A stretch of DNA of 62,400 bases from a bacterium (GCA_021801645.1 JAJYXT010000025.1:1-62400), one strand, 5' to 3'. Positions 16,823-26,115 are shown, numbered from the stretch's first letter. Notes: generated by a model from the sequence alone, not told the origin. Numbers and translations are program-made.

Positions 16823-18651
16823 TCCACGGTTACGGACTTGGCCAGGTTGCGCGGCCGGTCCACGTCGAGCCCACGGCTGACGGCGGCGTGGTAGGCGAGC
16901 TGCTGCCCCACCAGTATGTCCACCATTGGAGAGACTATCTCAGACACCCGGGGAACCTCGACCAGATGGTCCGCGAGGTGGTCGAGACTGTGGTCTCCCT
17001 CGCTCACCACCGCCAGCACCGGACTCTGGCGCGCCCGAACTTCCTGCACGTTGCTGCGGACCTTCTCCCGGGTCGGGCTCTCAGTGGCAAAGGCGACCAC
17101 CGGCAGCGAAGGATTGAGGAGCGCTATGGGCCCGTGCTTGAGCTCCCCCGCCGGGTAGGCCTCTGCGTGCAGGTAGGAGACCTCCTTCAGTTTGAGCGCA
17201 GCCTCCAGCGCCACCGGATAGCCGTATCCCCTGCCCATGTAGAGCACGCTACGGTGCTCTGCCAACCAGGCCCCTAGGGGAGCGATCCGACCCTCCTCGC
17301 TCAGAACCCGCTGCTGAGCCTCCGTCACGGAGCGGAGGCCCGAGGCGAGCCGGCTTCGGTCCCCCGGCCCCAGCGTACCCCGGGCGCTGCCGAGCCGCAT
17401 CGCCAGCAGCAGCGAGACGGCCACCTGGTTCAAGAAGGTCTTGGTCGCTACGACGCAGATCTCCGGCCCGGCGTGGAGGTTGACCATGGCGTCGGCCTCC
17501 AGCGCCAGGGTGCTGCCCAGGACGTTGCTCACCGCGAGCAGGTAGCTCCCCTGCTCCTTGGCCCGACGGGCCGCCGCCAGGGTGTCGGCGGTCTCCCCGG
17601 ACTGGGAGATGGCGATCGTCAGGGTGTGGCGGTCCACTGCCTGCGGCCGGTACCTCCACTCCGAGGCCACCTCGACAGCGGTGGGAAGGCCGGCCAGCTC
17701 CTCGATGGCGTGCTTGGCCAGCAGGCCAGCGTAGAAGGCCGATCCGGCCGCGACGATCTGCACCCGGTTGAATGCCAGGAGCGCCTCGTTTCCCACATCC
17801 CAATCGGCGAACTCAACCCGCCCGTCCGCCAGCAGTCGACCCCGAAGGGCATTCTCCACCGCCGCCGGCTGCTCGTGCATCTCTTTGGACATGAAATTGG
17901 GATACCCACCCCGCTCGGCCTGGATGACGTCCCACTCCACGCGAACCACGCGCGGTGCCGTCTCACTCCCGTCCGCGATGGAGGTGACCACCGGCCCTAC
18001 CGGGCTCAGCACCACCATGTCGCCCTCACCCAGCACCAGCGCCTGCTTGGTGTAGGGGATGATGGCGGTGAGGTCGGAGCTGAGGAACCACTCGTCCGCC
18101 CCGACTCCCACCACCAGCGGGGCGTTGAGGCGGGCCCCGATGAGGGTGTCGGGGTCGGTCGAGCTGAGGACCACCACCGCGTAGGCGCCGCGAAGGCGGC
18201 GCAGCGCCCGCCTGGTGGCCGCCACCAGGTCCCCCTCGTAGTAGCTCTCGATCAGGTGGGGCAGCACCTCGGTGTCGGTCTCCGAGCGGAAGACATGCCC
18301 CTGGTCCGCCAACTCCTGGCGCAGCTCGGAGAAGTTCTCGATGATGCCGTTGTGGATGACGAAGAACCGCTGGCTGCAATCGGCCTGCGGGTGGGCGTTC
18401 TCGAAGGTCGGGCCCCCGTGGGTGGCCCATCTGGTGTGGCCCATGCCCACCTTGCCGGCTATCTCCTCTCCGTCGATGCGGTCGAGGAGCGCCTGGACCT
18501 TGCCGGCGGCCTTGACCGCCACCGGCACACCTCCCGTGCCCAGCACCACCACGCCGGCCGAGTCATAGCCCCGGTACTCCAGCCGGCGCAGGCTGTCCAG
18601 TAGGACCGGGGCCGCCGGGCGCGGTCCCAGGTAGCCGATGATGCCGCACAT
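16819..18651 (-). CDS. glmS: Glutamine-fructose-6-phosphate aminotransferase (isomerizing) GlmS
   Basis: A 610-residue enzyme making glucosamine-6-phosphate for peptidoglycan. The N-terminal glutaminase begins MCGIIGYLGP with catalytic Cys2, followed by LEYRGYDSAG, GHTRWATHGGPTFENAHPQ and HNGIIENF. Two SIS domains follow with ISQSGETADTLAA, and the C-terminus ends NLAKSVTVE. ATG with GGGGAGG upstream. It follows cdaR after 73 bases; I saw no glmS ribozyme in that gap and glmM is not adjacent. Confidence 0.97.
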   Translation of the reverse strand: MCGIIGYLGPRPAAPVLLDSLRRLEYRGYDSAGVVVLGTGGVPVAVKAAGKVQALLDRIDGEEIAGKVGMGHTRWATHGGPTFENAHPQADCSQRFFVIHNGIIENFSELRQELADQGHVFRSETDTEVLPHLIESYYEGDLVAATRRALRRLRGAYAVVVLSSTDPDTLIGARLNAPLVVGVGADEWFLSSDLTAIIPYTKQALVLGEGDMVVLSPVGPVVTSIADGSETAPRVVRVEWDVIQAERGGYPNFMSKEMHEQPAAVENALRGRLLADGRVEFADWDVGNEALLAFNRVQIVAAGSAFYAGLLAKHAIEELAGLPTAVEVASEWRYRPQAVDRHTLTIAISQSGETADTLAAARRAKEQGSYLLAVSNVLGSTLALEADAMVNLHAGPEICVVATKTFLNQVAVSLLLAMRLGSARGTLGPGDRSRLASGLRSVTEAQQRVLSEEGRIAPLGAWLAEHRSVLYMGRGYGYPVALEAALKLKEVSYLHAEAYPAGELKHGPIALLNPSLPVVAFATESPTREKVRSNVQEVRARQSPVLAVVSEGDHSLDHLADHLVEVPRVSEIVSPMVDILVGQQLAYHAAVSRGLDVDRPRNLAKSVTVE

Positions 18652-18724
18652 TGGACCCGCCTCCCCTTGAGCCTGTACCCGGAAGTTAACGAGGATTACG
18701 CCTCAGAGGTTACTGGGAACCCGT

Positions 18725-19726
18725 CTAGGGGGTGGCGCTGGGAGTGGGTGTCGGCGTGGGCGCCGCGATCGGTGCCACGTCCACCACCACCGTGACCGTG
18801 GTCGAGGAGGAGGTCACCCCCGCCGGCAGCACCAGCGGGATCTGGAAGGTGGTGGTCTTGGTGAGACCGCCCAGGTTCACCGTCTCGGTATCGATGGCCG
18901 TGAGGGCGGTGATGGTGCCCGAGGGGCCGGTCACCACCACCGTGAGCGGCGTCGACTGAATACCCACGACCTCGTATCCGGAGGCCGGCTGCCCCGAGGT
19001 GACCACATAGACCACGACCCCGCGATCCGAGGTCTGGGAGGAGATGGCCGCGTTGACGGTGACCACCTGGGGGGTGAAGCTGACGTAGCTCTTGAGGTCT
19101 CCTTCGTGGAGCATGACCACAGTGGCGCTCTGGGCCACCGAGCTCTTGGCGTTCGCCAGGGAGATGGTGGCCACGGCGTCCAACTTGGTGACGATGGAAC
19201 TCGGGGCGCGCACCGTCACCGTGGCCGGAGTCACGGTGGTCTTGGAACTCACCCAGGAGTACCCGGCGGGCGGCAGCTGGCCCGAGGCCACCTGGACGTG
19301 GACCGGAAGGTCAGCCGTGACCATCCTGTCCACGGTCACTGAGACCTTGGCAGGGTGAGACCAGAGCTCGATCAGGCTGGGGTCGCCGTTGGAGACCCTG
19401 AGGGGGACCTGGTACCGCCCTGGACCCTTGACCGAGGAGAGGTCCACCGACGCGCTGAGCGCGGAAACCACCCGCGCGGAACGGACGTTGGAGCGGATCC
19501 CGGCCACCTTCAGGGTCACCTCCCCGATCCCCTGGGCTCCGGGGAAGGAGGGCAGGACCACGAGACCAGTGGGAAGCCCGAGGACCTGCACCGGCACCTG
19601 GACACTGGCAAAGGCCGGAGGGTTGCGGGCATACACCACCCCCACCCACATCCCGCAGGCCACCAGCAGCGCCACCGTCTTGAGCCGCCAGTTGCCGCCG
19701 ACGAGCCGCCCGAGACCCGATGCCAT
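18725..19726 (-). CDS. cdaR: CdaR-like YbbR-domain protein, regulator of the c-di-AMP cyclase
   Basis: A 333-residue membrane-anchored protein: a short cytoplasmic N-terminus, one transmembrane segment at about residues 15-34, then extracytoplasmic YbbR-type beta repeats, and a Thr/Pro-rich end (PTPTPTPSATP). In Firmicutes CdaR binds and modulates CdaA. It starts one base into the cdaA stop (TGATG), so the two are coupled. Sequence conservation of YbbR repeats is low, so the call rests partly on position and architecture. Confidence 0.8.
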   Translation of the reverse strand: MASGLGRLVGGNWRLKTVALLVACGMWVGVVYARNPPAFASVQVPVQVLGLPTGLVVLPSFPGAQGIGEVTLKVAGIRSNVRSARVVSALSASVDLSSVKGPGRYQVPLRVSNGDPSLIELWSHPAKVSVTVDRMVTADLPVHVQVASGQLPPAGYSWVSSKTTVTPATVTVRAPSSIVTKLDAVATISLANAKSSVAQSATVVMLHEGDLKSYVSFTPQVVTVNAAISSQTSDRGVVVYVVTSGQPASGYEVVGIQSTPLTVVVTGPSGTITALTAIDTETVNLGGLTKTTTFQIPLVLPAGVTSSSTTVTVVVDVAPIAAPTPTPTPSATP

Positions 19727-20607
19727 CAGTTGGGCCCCACCACGGACGGCTCCTCCCGATGGCCGCCCCGGCGCAGGCGCATCGCCCGCCGGTGGCCGTC
19801 GAAGGCGGCGAGCCCCAGGAAGGCGGCCAGCCGAGCCGCCAGCTGCTCGGGTCCCAGCCCGGACTCCAGCTGGCCCCCCAGGGCCCAGCTGATCCGCCCG
19901 GTCTCCTCCGAGACGACAACCACCCCCGCGTCCGTCTCCCGGCTGAGTCCCACCGCGGCGAGATGCCGGGTGCCGCTACCCCGGGTGCGCAGATCCTGCT
20001 CAGCCAAGGGCAGAACGCAGCCGGCGGCGACCAGGCGGCCCTGGTTGATGACCGCCGCCCCGTCGTGGAGGGGAGACTTGTAGGTGAACACGGTCACCAG
20101 CGCCTCCGCGCTGAGGATCGCATCCAGCCGGACGCCGGTGCTCACCACCTCACCCAGTCCAATGGCGCCCTGCACCACGATCAACGCTCCGGTGGCTGTC
20201 TCCCCGAGCCGCACGGCGGCCCGCACGACCTCGTCGACCTCCAGTCGGAGGGCGGCGGTGTCAGGCGCCAGCAGGCCCCGGCGCAGCCGCCCCAGCCGCC
20301 CCATCTGATCGAGTGCGCGCCTCAGCTCCGGCTGGAACAGGATGATCACCCCGATGAGGATCACCTGCCCGCCGTTGGTGTAGATGAACTTGAGGACCGG
20401 CAGGTCCAGGATCGAGGCCAGCGCTCCCAGGGCGCCGATCAGCAGAAGGCCGACCAGGATCTGCATGGCCTGGGTACCCCGGATCAGGACCAGGATCCGG
20501 TAGATGAGGAAGGTGACGATGGCGATGTCGAGGGCGTCCTGCCAGCCCACCGTCTGCAGCATGACCCGCAGGGTCTCGCCGAGGTTGAGTCCGGACAGGA
20601 CCAGCAC
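19726..20607 (-). CDS. cdaA: Membrane diadenylate cyclase CdaA (DisA_N domain)
   Basis: A 293-residue c-di-AMP synthase. About three transmembrane helices (residues 25-95) precede the DAC domain, which has QPELRRALDQMG, YKSPLHDGAAVI (DGA motif) and GSGTRHLAAVGLSRETDA followed by VVVSEETG. The second catalytic motif is normally RHR, but here it reads RHL. c-di-AMP controls potassium, osmotic balance and cell-wall state. GTG start after a G-rich ribosome site. It heads a cdaA-cdaR-glmS set that links signalling to wall precursor supply. Confidence 0.93.
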   Translation of the reverse strand: MLVLSGLNLGETLRVMLQTVGWQDALDIAIVTFLIYRILVLIRGTQAMQILVGLLLIGALGALASILDLPVLKFIYTNGGQVILIGVIILFQPELRRALDQMGRLGRLRRGLLAPDTAALRLEVDEVVRAAVRLGETATGALIVVQGAIGLGEVVSTGVRLDAILSAEALVTVFTYKSPLHDGAAVINQGRLVAAGCVLPLAEQDLRTRGSGTRHLAAVGLSRETDAGVVVVSEETGRISWALGGQLESGLGPEQLAARLAAFLGLAAFDGHRRAMRLRRGGHREEPSVVGPN

Positions 20608-20633
20608 TAGCTATCCGCCCCCCCGCCCCTGGC

Positions 20634-21569
20634 TCACCCCTCCGCCCCGGCTGAGCCGAAGATCTCGGCCAGCAGGGCGAGTTGCAACCAATAGCGGTTC
20701 TCCGCCTGCTCGAAGACGATCGACTGGGGGCCGTCGATCACGGCGTCAGTGATCTCCTCCCCCCGGTGGGCCGGCAGGCAGTGCATCACCCGCGTCCCTT
20801 CAGGAGCGCGCTCCAAGACCCGCTCGTTGACCTGATACGGCCCAAAGTCCTGGCGCCGATCCTCGTGCTGCTCCTCCTGGCCCATGCTGGTCCACACGTC
20901 AGTGTAGATGACATCCGTACCCGCCAAGCCCTCGCCCAGGTCGTTGGTTACCACCACTCGGCCGCCCACCCCGCGCAGCTGCGCCGCCGCCTGCAGGACG
21001 GCTGGTGCCGGCTCGTAACCTGCGGGCGTCACCACCCTGAGGTCGATTCCCGCCACCTGAGAGGCCTCGATCCAGGAGTTGCAGACGTTGTTCCCGTCCC
21101 CCACGAAGGTGACCCGGGCACCGGCGAGATGCCCCAACTGCTCCTGGACGGTGAGGCAGTCGGCGAGGATCTGGCAGGGATGTCCCAGGTCGGTCATGGC
21201 GTTGATTACCGGGGACCGCATGGCCCGAGCCAGGCCGCGGAGATCGCGCTCCGAGGGGATCCTGGCCACCAGGCCATCGACGAAACCGTCGAGGATCCGC
21301 CCCACATCCCCTACCGACTCCCGCCTGCCCATCTCGATTTCCCGATCGAAGAGTGCGATCGGATGCCCGCCCAGACGAGCGATGGCCGCCTCGAACGATA
21401 CCCGGGTGCGATTGCTGGGACGCAGGAAGATGAGCGCTATGGAACGTCGAGCCAGGGGAGTTCCCGGCTCCGATCCGCGCTTGAGCTCCTCGGCCCTCGC
21501 CAAGAGACCCACCAACTCCTCGGAGCTGAGGTCTCCCACAGACAGAAGGTCTCGCCCGCTCAGCCCCAT
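20634..21569 (-). CDS. argF: Ornithine carbamoyltransferase
   Basis: A 311-residue enzyme of arginine synthesis joining carbamoyl phosphate and ornithine. Carbamoyl-phosphate loop SNRTR (residues 52-56, family SxRTR), MTDLGHPCQILAD, the ornithine loop DVWTSMGQE, and HCLPAHRGEEIT. Complete length. ATG preceded by GGAGGGA. Standing between rpsI and cdaA, it is separated from any other arginine gene, so it may be the single anabolic copy expressed with housekeeping genes. Confidence 0.95.
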   Translation of the reverse strand: MGLSGRDLLSVGDLSSEELVGLLARAEELKRGSEPGTPLARRSIALIFLRPSNRTRVSFEAAIARLGGHPIALFDREIEMGRRESVGDVGRILDGFVDGLVARIPSERDLRGLARAMRSPVINAMTDLGHPCQILADCLTVQEQLGHLAGARVTFVGDGNNVCNSWIEASQVAGIDLRVVTPAGYEPAPAVLQAAAQLRGVGGRVVVTNDLGEGLAGTDVIYTDVWTSMGQEEQHEDRRQDFGPYQVNERVLERAPEGTRVMHCLPAHRGEEITDAVIDGPQSIVFEQAENRYWLQLALLAEIFGSAGAEG

Positions 21570-21636
21570 GGTCCTGTCCCTCCGCGCCCGACCCTAGCGG
21601 AACCGGTGCTGGAAGCCGTGGCCCACTGCGAGGAGA

Positions 21637-22041
21637 TCAGCGCTTGGTGTACTGAGGAGCCTTCCGCGCGCGCTTGAGGCCGGGCTTCTTCCGCTCCTTC
21701 ATGCGTGGGTCGCGGGTCAGCAGGCCGGCGGCCTTGAGCTGCGGGCGAAGCTCGGCATCCATCGCCACCAGAGCGCGGGCCAGGCCGTGCGACACCGCCC
21801 CGGCCTGACCGGCCACACCGCCACCCTCGACCTTGACGCTGACGCGGACCCGTTCCGCGAGCCCGGTTACGCGCAGGGGGCGCAGCGCCATCTCCTCGAG
21901 CTCACGGCGGCCAAAATGGCGGAGCGGATCCCGCTCGTTCACCACCGTTGTGCCATCGCCCTGGTACACCCGGACCCTGGCCACCGCCGTCTTGCGCCGG
22001 CCTGTGCCGTAGGAGTAGCCCTCGTGCTGGTCGTCGCTCAC
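21637..22041 (-). CDS. rpsI: 30S ribosomal protein S9
   Basis: A 134-residue protein whose C-terminal tail reaches the decoding site P-site tRNA; it ends in the conserved RKAPQYTKR. YGTGRRKTAVARVRV marks the N-terminal core. The GTG start overlaps the rplM stop as GTGA; further upstream in-frame codons lie inside rplM and are not homologous. Confidence 0.97.
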   Translation of the reverse strand: MSDDQHEGYSYGTGRRKTAVARVRVYQGDGTTVVNERDPLRHFGRRELEEMALRPLRVTGLAERVRVSVKVEGGGVAGQAGAVSHGLARALVAMDAELRPQLKAAGLLTRDPRMKERKKPGLKRARKAPQYTKR

Positions 22042-22511
22042 AGTGGCAGAACCTCCCCACATTCCCCGAAGCGGACCGCCACCGGGCGCTGCGCCTGGTG
22101 GGGATGGTCGCCGTCGGCGTAAACCTTCAGCCTCTTGGCCTGCAGCTCCCCGAGGGTGTTGTGCTGCAGCATGCCCCGAACCGCCAGACGCAACGGCGCA
22201 GTGGCGTCGCGATCGACCACCTCGGCATACGTCCGCTCCCGTCGACCGCCGGGGTAGCCGGTGTAGCGGTCGTAGATCTTCTCCGTGCGCTTCTTCCCCG
22301 TGACCTTGAGGCCCCGGGCGTTGACCACAACAACGTGGTCGGCACCCAATGCATGGGGGGTGTAGTCAGGCCGGTGCTTGCCCCTCAAGACCCGGGCGAT
22401 GTTGACCGCCAGGCGTCCCAGGGTCTCCCCCTCAGCGTCCACCAACCACCAGCGCTCACTCCCGGCGCTGACACCAGACGGGCTGAAGGTCGACTGGGCG
22501 ATGCTGCTCAT
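22038..22511 (-). CDS. rplM: 50S ribosomal protein L13
   Basis: A 157-residue early-assembly protein. Hallmarks: WWLVDAEGETLGRLAVNIA, LRGKHRPDYTPH, VVVVNARGLKVTGKK, YTGYPGGRRERTYAEV and AVRGMLQHNTLGELQAKRLKVY. ATG overlaps the truA stop as ATGA. It forms the usual rplM-rpsI pair. Confidence 0.98.
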   Translation of the reverse strand: MSSIAQSTFSPSGVSAGSERWWLVDAEGETLGRLAVNIARVLRGKHRPDYTPHALGADHVVVVNARGLKVTGKKRTEKIYDRYTGYPGGRRERTYAEVVDRDATAPLRLAVRGMLQHNTLGELQAKRLKVYADGDHPHQAQRPVAVRFGECGEVLPL

Positions 22512-23287
22512 GCCGCGACTCCCTTGTGCACAGGCCAACGGTACTCCACCTGCCAGAGGTGCAGCCCGCGGGCGGGCGCGGCCCAGGGGCTCGCGGCTCT
22601 CGGGAGCGGCCTCTCCAGCCACTCCCGCAGCGCGACCCCGGAGAGCCGCCCCGACCCCACCGCGACCAGGCAACCCGCCAATGAACGCACCATCCCGCGC
22701 AGGAAAGCGTCGGCCCGGAACTCCAGGCGCACCCCTTCCGGTGTCTCCGCGACCTCGGAGCGGTCCAGAATTCGGACCGTCGAACCACCCGCCACCGGGC
22801 TGCTTCCGAAGGCGGCGAAGTCGTGCCGCCCGAGCAGCTCCCGCGCGGCCGACCGCATCGGCACCAGCTCCAGAGGACCGGGCCGCTCCCACCAGTACAT
22901 CCGGCAGACCGGCTGGGGACGGGCAGCGGTGCGCACCAGGTAGCGATAGGTCCTCCGCCAGGCATCGCGCCGGGGGTCAAAGCTGTCGCTTACCCGGGCC
23001 GCATCGATCACCCGGATGTCGGCTGGGAGTAGCCGGTTGCAGGCCGCCCTCAGAGCCGAGGGGTCCCAGAAACTCTGCAGCCGCACCCTGGCCACCTGGC
23101 CCAGCGCGTGGGCGCCTGCATCCGTCCGGCCCGCGGCACTCACCGTCACCGCCTGACCTGTGGACCTCGCCAGGGCCTCCTCCAACTGGCCGGCAACCGT
23201 GGGCACCCCCGGCTGGCGCTGCCAACCGTGGTAGGCGGATCCGTCGTAGGCCAGCCGCAGGCCATAGGTGAAGCGCTCGGGGCTCAA
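22508..23287 (-). CDS. truA: tRNA pseudouridine synthase A (38-40)
   Basis: A 259-residue enzyme that makes pseudouridine at positions 38-40 of tRNA anticodon arms. LRLAYDGSAYHGWQRQPG opens the protein and the catalytic Asp56 is in AAGRTDAGAHA. Start is a TTG forming TTGA with the rplQ stop, with GGAG eight bases upstream; any earlier start would run inside rplQ without homology. Standard position between rplQ and rplM. Confidence 0.95.
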   Translation of the reverse strand: MSPERFTYGLRLAYDGSAYHGWQRQPGVPTVAGQLEEALARSTGQAVTVSAAGRTDAGAHALGQVARVRLQSFWDPSALRAACNRLLPADIRVIDAARVSDSFDPRRDAWRRTYRYLVRTAARPQPVCRMYWWERPGPLELVPMRSAARELLGRHDFAAFGSSPVAGGSTVRILDRSEVAETPEGVRLEFRADAFLRGMVRSLAGCLVAVGSGRLSGVALREWLERPLPRAASPWAAPARGLHLWQVEYRWPVHKGVAA

Positions 23288-23637
23288 TCCACAAGCTCCA
23301 GGATCACCACCGGCGCCCCATCGCCCAGGCGTGGGCCCTTGGCCACGATCCGGGTGTACCCGCCGGGCCGGTCGCGGAACTGATCGGCGTACTGGGTGAA
23401 GAGCTTCGCCGCCACCTCCTCCCGGGAGATCTGGCGGGCCACCTGCCGGCGGTGGTGAACGTCGTCCACCTTGGCGGTGGTGACCAGCTTCTCCGCCCAC
23501 CTCCGGACCTCCTTGGCCTTGGCCTCGGTGGTCTCGATCCGGCCGTTTTCGAAGAGCGCGGTGGCCAGGTTGCGGGTCAAGGCTTGCCGGTGGGCCGAGG
23601 TGCGGCCCAACTTCCTGCCAGCCTTGAGGTGACGCAT
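23284..23637 (-). CDS. rplQ: 50S ribosomal protein L17
   Basis: A 117-residue protein near the exit tunnel. MRHLKAGRKLGRTSAHRQ is diagnostic, followed by GRIETTEAKAKEVRRWAEKL and the end VVILELVD. ATG lies one base after the rpoA stop. Last gene of the alpha operon proper. Confidence 0.98.
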   Translation of the reverse strand: MRHLKAGRKLGRTSAHRQALTRNLATALFENGRIETTEAKAKEVRRWAEKLVTTAKVDDVHHRRQVARQISREEVAAKLFTQYADQFRDRPGGYTRIVAKGPRLGDGAPVVILELVD

Positions 23638-23638
23638 C

Positions 23639-24613
23639 CTAGCCCCGCTCCGCCGGCTGGAAGACGGAGTCGATCTCCGACTCCGGGACGAATCCCTTGG
23701 CCACCAGCTTCTGCTTGATCTCGTCGAGCGACTTGGTGCCGAAGTTCCGAAGCGCCATGAGCTCCTCCAGGCGCATCGCCAGCAGGTCACCCAGCTTGGT
23801 GATGTCATTCGCCTTGAGGCAGTTGAGGGCGCGAACGCTCAGCTCCAGCTCCTCGACAGGAACCTCGCTCAGCTTGCTCTTCTGGTCCGCCTCCCGCACC
23901 ACCGCCTCGGTGGCGGAACTGAGGCTGTCACCGAACGTGGTGAAGAGGCTCAGGTGGTGGCTGTAGTACTGGGCGGCCCGACTGACAGCCTCCACCGGGG
24001 TGATGGTCCCATTGGTCCACACCTCCAGGGTCAGCTTCTCCCAGTCGGTGTCCTGGCCCACCCGGGTCCGCTCCACCAGGAAGTTGGCCTTGTTGACCGG
24101 GGTGAAGATGGCGTCCACCGAGATCACCCCGATCGGCTGACCCTCGCGCTTGTTGCGTTCCGCCGGCGAGTAGCCGCGTCCCAGCTCCACGGTGAGGTCC
24201 ATGCGCAGGGCCGATTGGGGACCGTCCAGGGTGCAGATGTACAGGTCGGGGTTGGCGATCTCGGCATCGGCGTTGGGGGTGATGTCGGACGCGGTGACCC
24301 GCCGGGGGCCCTGCACGTCCAGGGTCAGGTGGGCCCCGTCAGGGTTGTGGCAGGTGAGAGCCAGCTGCTTCAGGTTGAGCAGAATCTCACCCACGTCCTC
24401 CTTCACGTGCTTGATGCTGGAAAACTCGTGGGCCACCCCCTCGATGGACACAGCCGTCACCGCTGCCCCGGTGAGGGATGAGAGCAAGACCCGCCGGAGG
24501 GAGTTGCCCAGGGTGGTGCCGTACCCCGCTTCCAGGGGTTCGATCTCAAAGCGCCCGTAGTCACGAGCGCTGGAAACTTCGCGGACCGTCGGTTCGATCG
24601 CAGTCTCTGGCAT
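23639..24613 (-). CDS. rpoA: RNA polymerase alpha subunit
   Basis: A 324-residue subunit. The N-terminal dimerisation domain has GYGTTLGNSLRRVLLSSL, then IKHVKEDVGEILLNLK and RGYSPAERNK. A linker leads to a complete alpha-CTD with ELELSVRALNCLKAND, LMALRNFGTKSLDEI and KLVAKG. The ATG giving MPETAIEPTVREV has AAGGAA about eleven bases upstream. Standard alpha-operon position between rpsD and rplQ. Confidence 0.98.
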   Translation of the reverse strand: MPETAIEPTVREVSSARDYGRFEIEPLEAGYGTTLGNSLRRVLLSSLTGAAVTAVSIEGVAHEFSSIKHVKEDVGEILLNLKQLALTCHNPDGAHLTLDVQGPRRVTASDITPNADAEIANPDLYICTLDGPQSALRMDLTVELGRGYSPAERNKREGQPIGVISVDAIFTPVNKANFLVERTRVGQDTDWEKLTLEVWTNGTITPVEAVSRAAQYYSHHLSLFTTFGDSLSSATEAVVREADQKSKLSEVPVEELELSVRALNCLKANDITKLGDLLAMRLEELMALRNFGTKSLDEIKQKLVAKGFVPESEIDSVFQPAERG

Positions 24614-24656
24614 CAGCAGTGCGTTCCTTTCGTCTGGGGGCGCCGCCGCCCCGGGG

Positions 24657-25289
24657 TTAGCGGGAGTAGTACTCGACGATGAGCTGTTCGTCGATGCTGG
24701 TCTCCATCTCCCCACGCTCGGGAAGGCGAACCACATCGACCCGGAGCTCCTCCGGGTAGAGGCTTAGCCAGCTGGGAACCGCCTGGCCGCCCCTGAAAGC
24801 CACCGAGCGGGTCACGGGCTCCTTCTCCTCATGGCCGGGACGCACCCGCACCACCTGTCCGGGACGGACCTGGTAGGAGGGGATGTTGACCACCTTGCCG
24901 TCCACCTGGAAGTGTCGGTGGCTGACCAGCTGTCGCGCCTCGGCCCGGGAGCTGGCGAGGCCGGCGCGGTAGACGACGTTGTCCAGGCGCTGCTCCAGCA
25001 TCTGCAGCAGCGCCGTGCCGGTGACCCCCTTGCTCGCCGAAGCCCGCTCGAAGTAGTTGCGGAACTGGGTCTCCAACACGCCGTAGACCCGCCGCCCGCG
25101 CTGCTTGGCCCGGAGCTGGATCCCGTACTCGCTTATCCGGCGCCTGCGGGCCAGTCCGTGCTGCCCCGGTGGCGTGGCATTGCGCTTAGTGAAGGTGCAG
25201 CGGTCACCCACGCACTTCTCCCCCTTGAGGAAGAGCTTCACGCCCTCGCGCCGACAGAGCCGGCAGACCGGGTTGTGTGGATTAGCCAT
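24657..25289 (-). CDS. rpsD: 30S ribosomal protein S4 (zinc-binding form)
   Basis: A 210-residue primary 16S binder. Four cysteines (C9, C12, C26, C31) near the N-terminus form the zinc site of the C+ form. The S4 RNA-binding domain reads RLDNVVYRAGLASSRAEARQLVSHRHFQVDG. The start directly follows the rpsK stop. The protein could also repress the alpha operon, as S4 does in E. coli. Confidence 0.98.
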   Translation of the reverse strand: MANPHNPVCRLCRREGVKLFLKGEKCVGDRCTFTKRNATPPGQHGLARRRRISEYGIQLRAKQRGRRVYGVLETQFRNYFERASASKGVTGTALLQMLEQRLDNVVYRAGLASSRAEARQLVSHRHFQVDGKVVNIPSYQVRPGQVVRVRPGHEEKEPVTRSVAFRGGQAVPSWLSLYPEELRVDVVRLPERGEMETSIDEQLIVEYYSR

Positions 25290-25292
25290 CGC

Positions 25293-25688
25293 TCAGACCC
25301 GCCGCCGCTTGGGTGGGCGGCAACCGTTGTGCGGAATCGGGGTGACGTCGACGATGGCGGTGATCTCCAGCCCGGCGGCCTGCAGGGAGCGGATCGCCGC
25401 CTCACGGCCTGATCCGGGTCCCTTCACCAGCACCTCGATGGACTTCAGCCCGTGTTCCATGGCCCGCTTGGCCGCCGCCTCGGCGGTCAGCCCCGCCGCG
25501 AACGGGGTGCTCTTCCGCGAGCCCTTGAAGCCCGACGACCCGGCGCTCCCCGAGGCGATGGTGTTGCCCTGGGGATCGGTGAGCGTCACGATGGTGTTGT
25601 TGAAGGTGCTGAGTACATGCGCCTGGCCCACGGCGATGTTCTTCCGCTCTCGCCGTCGGGTCCGGACCACCTTCTTCTTCTTCGCCAA
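25293..25688 (-). CDS. rpsK: 30S ribosomal protein S11
   Basis: A 131-residue platform protein. VHSTFNNT-type motif appears as [18 protein letters not shown], then [13 protein letters not shown] and the C-terminal [12 protein letters not shown]. The N-terminus is Lys/Arg-rich ([16 protein letters not shown]). In the rpsM-rpsK-rpsD order typical of the alpha operon. Confidence 0.98.
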   Translation of the reverse strand: MAKKKKVVRTRRRERKNIAVGQAHVLSTFNNTIVTLTDPQGNTIASGSAGSSGFKGSRKSTPFAAGLTAEAAAKRAMEHGLKSIEVLVKGPGSGREAAIRSLQAAGLEITAIVDVTPIPHNGCRPPKRRRV

Positions 25689-25731
25689 TCAGCCTCCTAC
25701 TCGGATCCACCGGGGCAGCCCCGGGGAACCG

Positions 25732-26115
25732 CTACTTGCCCTTCTTCCGCCGCACGCCCACGGTCTTGCGGGGGCCCCGCCGGGCCCTGGCGTTGGTCCT
25801 CGTCCGCTGCCCGCGAACCGGCAGCCCGCGCCGATGGCGGAGGCCGCGGTAGGTTCCGATCTCCATCAGGCGCTTGATGTTCAGCGCGACCTGCCGGCGC
25901 AGGTCACCTTCCACCTTGCCCGGCAGCTCCTTGGCCACCACATCCCGGAGCCGGCTCACCTGCGCCTCCGAGAGCTGTCCCGACTTGATGTCAGGATCGA
26001 TCTGAGCGATGCGCAGCACCCGCTGACTGGTGGTCAGCCCGATCCCATAGACGTAGGTGAGAGCTATCTCAATCCGCTTGTCCCGCGGGAGGTCGACGCC
26101 GGCGATCCTGGCCAT
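25732..26115 (-). CDS. rpsM: 30S ribosomal protein S13
   Basis: A 127-residue head protein bridging to the 50S subunit. [21 protein letters not shown] is the family opening, with [12 protein letters not shown] and the basic tail [20 protein letters not shown]. The ATG lies six bases after the rpmJ stop. Confidence 0.98.
   Translation of the reverse strand: MARIAGVDLPRDKRIEIALTYVYGIGLTTSQRVLRIAQIDPDIKSGQLSEAQVSRLRDVVAKELPGKVEGDLRRQVALNIKRLMEIGTYRGLRHRRGLPVRGQRTRTNARARRGPRKTVGVRRKKGK

Noticed and set aside
18652-18724. glmS ribozyme upstream of glmS
   Set aside because: The gap is only 73 bases, too short for the ribozyme core, and no matching motifs were seen.
18725-18770. Short GT/GC-rich repeat at the 3' end of cdaR
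   Set aside because: It encodes the Thr-Pro repeats of the CdaR C-terminus and has no sign of being a separate element.
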